Shown one piece after another: positions 7,304 through 13,390 of a DNA stretch of 21,897 bases. The DNA is from CAYONQ01 sp964405375 (GTDB taxonomy: Bacteria; Planctomycetota; Phycisphaerae; Sedimentisphaerales; Anaerobacaceae), in NCBI GenBank assembly GCA_964405375.1, contig CAYONQ010000044.1:1-21897 (forward strand), written 5' to 3'. The first letter of the stretch is position 1, and every line of letters begins with the position of its first letter. Made by a program: the position numbers and the translations under genes. The notes beneath the pieces were generated by a model. It was not told the DNA's origin. It saw only the letters and a program-made list of their open reading frames with translations, and searched no databases.

Positions 7304-7826
7304 ATTCCTTTTCCTCTTTGGTTAGTTCCCGGTCGTCAATAATTTTGCGAACGGCTTTGGCGGTTTCTTCGGGACCGCATCCTTGACTTTTTCTAAGCCA
7401 TACCGCTGTCAGCATGGCGACCCTTTCGTCATCACCGCTGCCGTGCACAAGCACAGGAAGATTGTTCTTATCGGCCATTATAACAGAAAATTGTTCCTGA
7501 ATCCTTTTATTGGGGAAGTAATTGGTTTTTTCAATGGGTATCTCGATATAATTAACACTGTTGTTTCTGGTCCATATAATTTCTTCATTATACCAGTTTC
7601 TTTCCCTGTGTTCTGATGCGGAGCGTACATTTACTATTGTAGCAATATGATAATTATAAAGCAAGCGAGTATAATCCATTCTTCTGGGCTGGCCGCTGGC
7701 ATATAGCACACCCGGTTCAATAACACAAAAATCATCGATATGAAAATGCTTGTTCAAAAATATCGCTGCCGCCACAACCAGCAGAATAGCTGTAGGTCCA
7801 CGCCAGGATTGTTGTTTCTTTTTCAT
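7281..7826 (-). CDS. Dual-specificity-phosphatase-like protein with a substituted catalytic cysteine
   Basis: The 181-residue product has an N-terminal membrane anchor (residues 11-24) and then a tyrosine/dual-specificity phosphatase fold. Visible features are VIEPGVLYASGQP, IVNVRSASEHRERNW, a middle IPIEK segment, and the P-loop VHGSGDDERVAMLTAVWL. In the family the P-loop is H-C-x5-R. Here it reads H128-G129-SGDDE-R135, so the nucleophilic Cys is Gly (codon GGC, one change from TGC). The arginine and the rest of the loop are kept. It is therefore probably catalytically dead as a phosphatase, or a binding or regulatory protein, unless the base is an assembly error. A good Shine-Dalgarno (AAGGAAG) precedes the ATG. 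The gene is last in the YdjC-GT2 operon, 8 nt after the GT2 stop. Confidence 0.8.
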   Translation of the reverse strand: MKKKQQSWRGPTAILLVVAAAIFLNKHFHIDDFCVIEPGVLYASGQPRRMDYTRLLYNYHIATIVNVRSASEHRERNWYNEEIIWTRNNSVNYIEIPIEKTNYFPNKRIQEQFSVIMADKNNLPVLVHGSGDDERVAMLTAVWLRKSQGCGPEETAKAVRKIIDDRELTKEEKEFIRLPPN

Positions 7827-7834
7827 TCTCTTCC

Positions 7835-8818
7835 TTATGTCGGATTTTCTCTGCGATGCACTCTGCGCACCGAGTATATTTTTCTATTTGTTGCTTCGAA
7901 ATAGACTCTGCTTATCATTTCACCTATCAGTCCCATAGCGACAAAGATTAATCCGACCAGCAAAAGCACCGCTGCCAGCCCGGCCAGGGGACCATGTGCA
8001 ACCATAATCGGGACGTTATATACAAACTTGTCGTACAATATATAAGCGCTCATAAACAGAGCTGTCAGGATACAATACGCAGCCGCCCTGCCGAAAAAAT
8101 GCAGCGGCCTTGTGATGTATCCGAGCAGGAATCTGAGCGTTATCAAATCGAAAGAAACTCTAAACGTTCGGGAGATGCCGTAGCTGCTGGAGCCTGAAGG
8201 GCGGACGATGTTCTTTATAGGTATCTCAATGATTTTAGCGCCGCTGCGTGACAGTAGTGCCGGAATAAATCTGTGCATCTCTCCATAGAGCTTCAAATCC
8301 TCAATTACTTCCCGCCGGTATGCTTTAAACGTCGTGCCGAAGTCGTGAATCTCAACACCGCTGATTTTCGAGGCGAGCCAGTTGGCTGCTCTTGAGGGAA
8401 TTTTCCTCATTATCAGGTTGTCTGTTCGGTGTTTGCGCCAGCCGCTGACGACATCGTAACCTGCCCCAATTTTTTCAAGGAAGGCGGGTATCTCTTCGGG
8501 ACTGTGCTGCAGGTCGCCGTCCATCGATACTATCACCTGCCCTGCTGCAACGTCAAAACCGGCAGCGAGAGCGGCGGTCTGGCCAAAATTGCGTCTAAGC
8601 TCGACAACTGCAACCTTACCATCTCTACCAGCAATGTCCTTCAGCAAATTCAATGTATTATCGCTGCTGCCGTCATCAACAAAAACAAGCTCATAGTTCA
8701 GACCGGTTTTGCTCATCGTCCGGGTCAGTCGCTCGTAAAGCTCGCTGATTACCTCTGCCTCGTTGTAAAGCGGAACCACCACCGAGCAATCGATATTAAT
8801 TTGGCTGTAATTGTCCAT
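7835..8818 (-). CDS. GT2 polyprenyl-phosphate glycosyltransferase (ArnC/GtrB/FlmF-like)
   Basis: The 327-residue product transfers a sugar from a nucleotide donor to a polyprenyl phosphate at the cytoplasmic membrane. The GT-A domain shows VVVPLYNEAEVI (13-24), VFVDDGSSDNT (46-55), RRNFGQTAALAAG, and the metal-binding D100-G-D102 in MDGDLQHSP. Then come SGWRKHRTD and GVEIHDFGTTFKAYRREV, typical of the DPM1/ArnC group. Two C-terminal membrane helices (about 243-262 and 276-300) anchor it. Its start lies inside the end of the YdjC-family gene (23-bp overlap), which shows tight coupling. Together with that deacetylase and the GT39 gene it fits an undecaprenyl-P-amino-sugar route to lipid A. The sugar donor is not determined by the sequence. 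Confidence 0.9.
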   Translation of the reverse strand: MDNYSQINIDCSVVVPLYNEAEVISELYERLTRTMSKTGLNYELVFVDDGSSDNTLNLLKDIAGRDGKVAVVELRRNFGQTAALAAGFDVAAGQVIVSMDGDLQHSPEEIPAFLEKIGAGYDVVSGWRKHRTDNLIMRKIPSRAANWLASKISGVEIHDFGTTFKAYRREVIEDLKLYGEMHRFIPALLSRSGAKIIEIPIKNIVRPSGSSSYGISRTFRVSFDLITLRFLLGYITRPLHFFGRAAAYCILTALFMSAYILYDKFVYNVPIMVAHGPLAGLAAVLLLVGLIFVAMGLIGEMISRVYFEATNRKIYSVRRVHRRENPT

Positions 8819-9653
8819 AATGCACTAATTTTATTCCAGCATCCTTGAAATACTTCTTTGTTCTCTCGCTGCACAGGGCTTCAAGCTCGACCTTTCTTTG
8901 GTGCACCAGCCTTGTCCTGCTTACATCCAGCCCTTCCGGCAGCCCCGGATGCGTCATCACTTCTGCAATTGCTGCAGGACTATATAAGCTGACTGCCCTG
9001 AAAAAGTTCACGTCTATTTTACCTGTGTGTGCTATACCGAGAAGCACCCCGGTCTTCAGAAAGTGCGGATTTTGCATTCGGTTTATCGTGGCCATAATCC
9101 GGACTCCGCTCGCCCTTTTTCTGCCGCCCTCGCTCGGCAATGGCCACGGCATCGCCGAGACCTTCTTTGGCTCGAAGGTAAAGCGTATCGCACCTATCCC
9201 GAACCGGTTGGCCAACTCGCATACTATCGGATATATGGCCGGAAAGCTGTGAATGTGTTTGTGCGAATCCATGTGAGTCGGCCTCAAACCGTTATCGATA
9301 ACCCATTGGAGTTGAGCAGCAAGCTCAGCTCTTATAGCACTTCTAACTTTATGCCTGCCTATGGATAAAACCGACAGTTTTAAAGGTGAACAGGCAAATT
9401 GACCATCGGCACCTAACAGACACTCGACGCACGTTTCCTTCGATATGGGCAGACCTTCAAACAGATTAAGATGAACTCCCACACCAAGGCCGGGTAATTT
9501 CTTGGCTATCTCGACGGCCTGCCTGGCAGCCGGCATATTGGCCATAACCGTAGCGCTGGTCAGCACACCTTTGGTATGGGCCTGGGCCACGGCCTTATTT
9601 ACTCCATCGCTATAGCCGAAGTCATCCGCATTTACTATGATTCGCTTATCCAT
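8796..9653 (-). CDS. YdjC/ChbG/HpnK-family carbohydrate deacetylase (NaxD-like)
   Basis: The 285-residue product is a metal-dependent deacetylase of the YdjC family, which removes N-acetyl groups from amino sugars. Metal-site motifs are intact: NADDFG (8-13, D10/D11), GVHLNL with H61, and THMDSHKHIHSFP with H127 and H131. The family includes ChbG (chitooligosaccharides), HpnK (hopanoid loci) and NaxD of Francisella, which deacetylates undecaprenyl-P-GalNAc before lipid A modification. The order deacetylase-GT2-phosphatase-like on one strand, with a LAB_N and ArnT-like pair facing it, favours a NaxD-like role. Only a weak Shine-Dalgarno precedes the ATG at 9653. No hopanoid synthesis gene is in view, which argues against the HpnK role. 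Confidence 0.85.
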   Translation of the reverse strand: MDKRIIVNADDFGYSDGVNKAVAQAHTKGVLTSATVMANMPAARQAVEIAKKLPGLGVGVHLNLFEGLPISKETCVECLLGADGQFACSPLKLSVLSIGRHKVRSAIRAELAAQLQWVIDNGLRPTHMDSHKHIHSFPAIYPIVCELANRFGIGAIRFTFEPKKVSAMPWPLPSEGGRKRASGVRIMATINRMQNPHFLKTGVLLGIAHTGKIDVNFFRAVSLYSPAAIAEVMTHPGLPEGLDVSRTRLVHQRKVELEALCSERTKKYFKDAGIKLVHYGQLQPN

Positions 9654-9704
9654 CTTAAGTAAGTTTAAGCAGCACAGATAAGGGGGTCAAGCAGAAATTA
9701 GCGT

Positions 9705-9944
9705 TCAACACATTAAGCAGATTCGAGTAAATCGTTCCGTTCTGGCGATACGCAATTTATTGAGCATCGATAGAACCGCTTGGTTGTCGGCGGGGGTAAC
9801 GAAATCGACGGCGGGGGCATTGTTGAGCCAGACTGCGACGGCATGGGATTTTTTGTGGACATCGATGCCGACATAGACTTCATCATCTTTTGTAAGGTTA
9901 ATTTTATTGAATCAGTTTTGTTTGTTTGATACGATTCTTGTCAT
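9705..9944 (-). pseudogene. IS110-family transposase, N-terminal remnant with an internal stop
   Basis: The minus strand reads from ATG at 9944: MTRIVSNKQN, then TGA at codon 11, then FNKINLTKDD EVYVGIDVHKKSHAVAVWLNN and AVDFVTPADNQAVLSMLNKL, ending at TGA (9705-9707). The YVGIDVHKK stretch carries the first Asp of the RuvC-like DEDD domain of IS110 transposases. About 79 codons remain of a protein that is usually over 300 residues. The frame is otherwise intact across the internal TGA. An AAAGGA-like Shine-Dalgarno lies just before the ATG. It is non-functional. The rest of 9654-10105 contains only the palindromic repeat at 10041-10098. Confidence 0.7.
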
Positions 9945-10040
9945 AGGTCATCCTTTCAAATAGGGTTAATATTTGCGCTTTGTTGGATTCACAAATTATA
10001 ACTGTTTGATGGATGGCCTACATATTATCTAAACAATTTT

Positions 10041-10098
10041 GAGATTCTTCGCCCCCGTGCTTTCTTGCGAAAGCAAGAACGGGGGCTCGGAATGACAT
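10041..10098. repeat. Palindromic intergenic repeat ending in GGAATGACA
   Basis: The element runs from GAGATTCTTCGC to GGAATGACAT and contains an almost perfect hairpin: GCCCCCGT...ACGGGGGC outer arms and GCTTTC-TTGC-GAAAGC inner arms. Its ends match the GAGATTCTTCGC...AGAATGAC repeats at 10723-10750 and 13312-13336, but the core is different. It lies at the 3' side of the pseudopilin gene and could also act as a transcription terminator or mRNA stabiliser for it. Confidence 0.6.
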
Positions 10099-10105
10099 TT
10101 GAGGT

Positions 10106-10519
10106 TTATGGGGCTACGGACCATCTGCCGTTTGCGGCTAATGTTCCGGTGCCGGGGGGACCTTGAGGATGAGTAGAGGTAACCTCAATTACACAGGTGC
10201 CGGCGACGCCGTCGACGGCGAGAATAGCGTAGTCCTGCTGGTTGAAATAAGAGCCATCAAGGGCTGTGGTGGCGAAGTCCAATGTCGTGCCACAGTTGTC
10301 AAGCGTGTCCACGAGGGTGGTGAAGTCGAAGTTCTCGCCCTTCTCGGCGATGTATGCGCGGATGGCCAGTTTGATAGAGCCGGCTGATGCGTTTGCCTCG
10401 GACCACTTTGCGGTATCGACCCGGCCCCGCAAAATGGAGATGGTTACCGCAGTCAGGACACTGACAATCAGAATTACGACCATCAGCTCAATCAACGAAA
10501 AGGCCTTGCTGTTTGGCAT
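10106..10519 (-). CDS. Type IV pilin-like / type II secretion pseudopilin
   Basis: The start was set at ATG 10519 rather than 10552 because GGAAG lies 8 nt upstream and a standard class III signal then begins at residue 1: MPNSKA, then FSLIELMVVILIVSVLTAV. Prepilin peptidase would cut between Ala and Phe (Ala replaces the usual Gly), leaving Phe at +1 and Glu at +5. The hydrophobic helix follows directly. The rest (137 residues in all) has a short globular domain with two Cys (in DNCGTT and AGTCVIEV) that could form a disulfide, and an alpha-helical linker (SAGSIKLAIRAYIAEKG). The size suits a GspG/GspH or minor pilin. No assembly ATPase or secretin gene is in the window. Confidence 0.85.
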   Translation of the reverse strand: MPNSKAFSLIELMVVILIVSVLTAVTISILRGRVDTAKWSEANASAGSIKLAIRAYIAEKGENFDFTTLVDTLDNCGTTLDFATTALDGSYFNQQDYAILAVDGVAGTCVIEVTSTHPQGPPGTGTLAANGRWSVAP

Positions 10520-10723
10520 CGTCAGTTCTTCCAAAAGATACGCTAACGTCATATCATTTCTGATGTTATCAAATTCATATCGGTCAACTCACCGAACGGC
10601 TTTATCGGCTTTTGCGCTTGTTTGTCAGGTTGGGGCGGGTGAAATTAGAGTGTCAGTCCGATAAATTTTTAAGCGGCGGGGGTGTGCCCCGCAGTGTGTG
10701 CCGTGGGGCTTCAGCGTTTACGG

Positions 10724-10770
10724 GATTCTTCGCTGCGCTCAGAATGACAGCGAAGCATTTCAACAGAGCA
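10724..10770 (+). repeat. 47-nt dispersed repeat, copy A
   Basis: Positions 10724-10770 (GATTCTTCGCTGCGCTCAGA ... CAACAGAGCA) are identical over 47 nt to 13314-13360. It is intergenic and lies just past the 3' end of the SurA-like gene (minus strand). The flanking sequence 10553-10723 has no gene and no other recognised feature. Confidence 0.9.
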
Positions 10771-10778
10771 ACAGGCTC

Positions 10779-11575
10779 TTACTGTATGTCCAAGGGGTCG
10801 GGGATTCTGTCGTGGTAAATTCGGTACGGATATTTCTCCAGCAGCTCTTTTCTGTACTCGGTGAGGATTGCCTCTCTCTGCTCTTGATAGGCCTTACTTT
10901 TGATGTTGCCTTCCAAATTTTTGGAGTATTCCTGGGGCTGGCCCGGCCTTTTTTCCAATATTTTAACGATGCGCCACAGGACCCTGTCACTGTGAAAGCC
11001 CTTTATTGGACCTACTATCTCGTTCAGCTCGCTGTTCCATAGGTCCTCAAAGAATATCCCCTCCCCTTCCAGCACAGTAACAAACGGTCCCTCGTCCGCT
11101 TCCAAAGAGTATTTTTGTTTAACCGGCTCGAAATCGGGGTTGCTGTCGAGTTCGGCCTTTGCCTTGCGGGCTGTTTCGAGGTCCTGACACCAAATCTGGT
11201 CAATCTTTAGCTTGTCGGGTGTTCTGAATGCCTGCTTGTTCTTATTGAAGTAGTCAAGAATCTCGGTTTCCGTTTGAAGCTGCTCAATGCCTTCGGTTTT
11301 TTTCGCCAGGGCCATATTAAAAAGAAGCAAGTCTTCCCGCTCTCTGAGCTTTTGCTGGTAATCTTTATTGTTCTGCAGTCCGCGTGAGAGGGCCTCGGCG
11401 GTAAAAAGCGGTCCCCTCATAGCCATATCCACCAACCGTTCAACGCCTTTGGTGGTATCCAAATCCTTGGGGCGGGACGGCGGAGAAAAATTACACAAAA
11501 CCTTAAACCAGTCCTGCAATGTCACCCCCCCACCATCATACGAGACCAGAACGAGATTTTTTTCTTCGGGGGTCA
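10779..11575 (-). CDS. SurA/parvulin-like peptidyl-prolyl isomerase, C-terminal part (5' end in assembly gap)
   Basis: This is the 3' part of one gene whose 5' part is at 11586-12322. The frame stays open from the N run (TPEEKNLVLVSYDGGGVTLQDW) to the stop at 10779. GTG at 11525 is only an internal Val codon. It contains a SurA-type helical segment (LVDMAMRGPLFTAEALSRGL, KLREREDLLLFNMAL), then EILDYFNKNKQAFRTPDKLKIDQIWC, which leads into a parvulin-like PPIase domain (AKAELDSNPDFEPVKQKYS ... ELNEIVGPIKGFHSDRVLWRIVKILEKRPG). Such proteins chaperone outer-membrane proteins in the periplasm. The Lys/Glu-rich tail ends in IPDPLDIQ. Enzymatic activity cannot be judged here. Confidence 0.75.
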
Positions 11576-11585
11576 NNNNNNNNNN
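11576..11585. other. Assembly gap (10 N) inside a coding sequence
   Basis: Ten N interrupt the SurA-like gene. The open frames on its two sides differ, so the true gap length is not 10 (or not congruent with 10 modulo 3). Each side is open right up to the Ns. Confidence 0.98.
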
Positions 11586-12322
11586 GGTTTTTTGGGATGC
11601 AGCAGCAGCCGTTGGTGAATTTCGGCTACTGTTGGGAAATTTTCGCTTAACTTTTTAACGTGAAACTTTTCACATATCTGACTGTAGAGCTGATTTATAA
11701 GGTCGATAGACTTCGCTCTTTTTATCGCCATATCAGCGCGTGCCCTGTTGAGCTTGGGGTCGGCTTTTATCTTTTCGTCCACTTCCGCATCCGTTACCGC
11801 TACCTTTCCCCGGACGTGTTCCCACAACAATAACGCTGTGAGGTTTTCCTGCTTAAAATCCTTAAGCGATGCCTGCACCTTTTCGTCTTCCAGATAGTTC
11901 TTCTCGCGGGCATCCATCAGCACTGCTTTTTCCGCTATCAACTCCATAAGGACCGTTTCGGGGTCGACCGGCTCTGCCTTTGTGCTGAATTCTCCTCGTC
12001 CGCCACGAAGCTCGCTTATCAGTTTTCTGTTAAACTCTTTTTTTGTGACGACGTAATCGCTTATTTCCGCAATGACATTTGCCGGCGGTTCAACAGCTTT
12101 GACGGCCGGCGGTGGCGCCGGCGGTTCCGTCGGCGGCTGCGGTTTGGAAACAACAGCTTTGACGGCCGGCGGTGGCGCCGGCGGTTCCGTCGGCGGCTGC
12201 GGTTTGGAAACAACAGGTTTGCCGGCCGGGGTGACCGCCACCTGCTCTGTCTGGCAGGAACAACAAAGCATAATTATCAAGCCCAGAAGTGATAAAGCCC
12301 ATCTACAGTGAAACGATTTCAT
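11586..12322 (-). CDS. SurA/parvulin-like lipoprotein, N-terminal part (3' end in assembly gap)
   Basis: The ATG at 12322 has AAGGAGA about 9 nt upstream. A signal sequence of lipoprotein type (hydrophobic WALSLLGLIIML followed by CCSC) suggests membrane anchoring at a Cys near residue 23. A Pro-rich linker contains an exact 20-residue duplication. Residues from about 85 (VIAEISDYVVTKKEFNRKL) are a SurA N-terminal domain, continuing with LMELIAEKAVLMDAREKNYLEDEKVQASL and a helical region up to RLLLHPKK, where the N run begins. The continuation at 10779-11575 has parvulin-like features, so this is one periplasmic folding factor of roughly 510 residues. The zinc-ribbon gene is 69 nt upstream on the same strand. 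Confidence 0.8.
12091..12210. repeat. Two exact 60-bp direct repeats in the Pro-rich linker
   Basis: Positions 12091-12150 and 12151-12210 are identical and are followed by a degenerate partial third copy (CAACAGGTTTGCCGGCC). They encode Pro/Ala/Val/Lys-rich linker units in the SurA-like lipoprotein. The 60-bp length keeps the reading frame. Confidence 0.95.
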
Positions 12323-12391
12323 TGTATATGCTCTCCTTAATCTAAAATGTTTAAGAGATTCGTCCTATTTTGCATATGGCAGCCCAAAAAA

Positions 12392-12919
12392 CTAAAAGGC
12401 GCCCCAGTTTTGTTTTCCGGGGATATAATAGCTGGGGCAAATGAAGCGGAACATATTCGAGATTTTCCTGGCCTTCCTAAGTTTTTCCTCAGTTTCGGCT
12501 TCCATTGCAGCGAGTTCATCACCAAAGACCTCTGAAAAATACTTTTCAGCGGCCTGGTGTCTTTCCTGCTCGGTATCGAATAAGGTTCGTACTGTGCGGA
12601 GCTCGCCAGCGTCCAGCCAGAAGCCGCCGCAACCCGGACACTCATCGACTTCAACTTCCTTCTTTACGCTGAAGAAGTGCCTCATCATCACGATGTCATC
12701 GCATTTAGGGCACTTAAGCCTCTTCGTGCGGTCGAGAACCACAGTTTTATCCTGCTCTACTTCCAAAAGCTGCTCGCCTTCGGATTCATGCGGCTCATCG
12801 AATTTTTTGAGCTCAAAATTATCAAACCAAACACCTCCACAACCGCCCCTGCATATATCGACCGTAATACCACCTACAGTCATCTGCTGCAGTTGATTTG
12901 AACAGGCCGGGCATTTCAT
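12392..12919 (-). CDS. Double zinc-ribbon (zf-TFIIB family) protein
   Basis: The 175-residue product has two TFIIB-like zinc ribbons: CPACSNQL ... CRGGCGGVWFDNFELKKF (residues 3-40) and CPKCDDIV ... CPGCGGFWLDAGELRTVR (about 70-111). Each has the family's CGGxWxDxxEL ending. A charged helical segment rich in Glu and Lys follows (about 115-155). The family is common in bacteria and its role is unknown, with nucleic-acid or protein binding usually assumed. The ATG at 12919 is preceded by GGAGG and AAAGGA. It sits 69 nt upstream of the SurA-like gene in the same direction, so the two may be cotranscribed. Confidence 0.85.
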   Translation of the reverse strand: MKCPACSNQLQQMTVGGITVDICRGGCGGVWFDNFELKKFDEPHESEGEQLLEVEQDKTVVLDRTKRLKCPKCDDIVMMRHFFSVKKEVEVDECPGCGGFWLDAGELRTVRTLFDTEQERHQAAEKYFSEVFGDELAAMEAETEEKLRKARKISNMFRFICPSYYIPGKQNWGAF

Positions 12920-13071
12920 AGTCCTTTATCCTCCCAAAAAGCCATAGATAATTCGGTTACTTCGAACCAGTAGTGTGCTATAAAAATGCTTTTTTGTCAA
13001 ATAATAATTTCGCCTGACAAAACAGAAAATCCGGATAGCCGCAAGGAACACCAAATCCTTCGGCGTTGCTT

Positions 13072-13109
13072 GCCTATGGGACAGGCAGTCCTAGGGACTC
13101 CTTACGGAG
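13072..13109 (+). repeat. Cluster of three adjacent small hairpins in a gene-free stretch
   Basis: Three short inverted repeats follow one another: GCCT-ATGGGAC-AGGC (13072-13086), AGTCC-TAG-GGACT (13087-13099) and CTCC-TTAC-GGAG (13098-13109), the last two sharing two bases. They lie in the 470-nt space between the zinc-ribbon gene and the symporter gene. The pattern resembles a structured dispersed repeat or leader RNA, but I recognise no named family. Confidence 0.5.
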
Positions 13110-13178
13110 GACAGGTAGCGAACAAAAAATTCTGAACGACGAAAGACAGGAGACAAGGCCGGTGGGTCGAGTATCTCC

Positions 13179-13206
13179 TTGCGACTGGTGGGAGGTGAGA
13201 TATAAT
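13179..13206 (+). promoter_or_regulatory. Candidate sigma-70 promoter upstream of the symporter-galK run
   Basis: TTGCGA (13179-13184) and a perfect TATAAT (13201-13206) are separated by 16 nt. Transcription from here would pass through the inverted repeat at 13256-13337 before reaching the symporter ATG at 13391, leaving a leader of roughly 180 nt. Confidence 0.45.
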
Positions 13207-13255
13207 TGCGGGCGATTCGGTAAGATAGTTGTTCTGTTGAAAACATGTAAAAATT

Positions 13256-13360
13256 GTCATTCTGAACGAAGCGCAGCAAAGTGAAGAATCTCTCTATAGC
13301 TCGAAAACAACGAGATTCTTCGCTGCGCTCAGAATGACAGCGAAGCATTTCAACAGAGCA
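13256..13360. repeat. MITE-like inverted repeat pair plus 47-nt repeat, copy B
   Basis: GTCATTCTGAACGAAGCGC... (13256-13292) is the inverse of ...GCTGCGCTCAGAATGAC (13312-13337), with about 20 nt between them, so the unit can fold into a long imperfect hairpin ending in GTCATTCTGA/TCAGAATGAC. The right half and its extension (13314-13360) are identical to the copy at 10724-10770. The ends also resemble the palindrome at 10041-10098. This is a dispersed non-autonomous element, here in the leader of the symporter operon. Confidence 0.8.
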
Positions 13361-13390
13361 TAAGATAGTGAAAAGAAGGATGCGTGTATT

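Noticed and set aside
12091..12210. CRISPR-like direct repeats
   Set aside because: The two 60-bp copies abut with no spacers and are coding. No cas gene is present.
12072..12311. Gly-rich plus-strand open frame
   Set aside because: Antisense reading of the two 60-bp repeats in the SurA-like gene.
13091..13348. Minus-strand open frame across the intergenic repeats before the symporter
   Set aside because: The peptide (CHSERSEESRC and similar) is the typical translation of dispersed non-coding repeats. No ribosome binding site.
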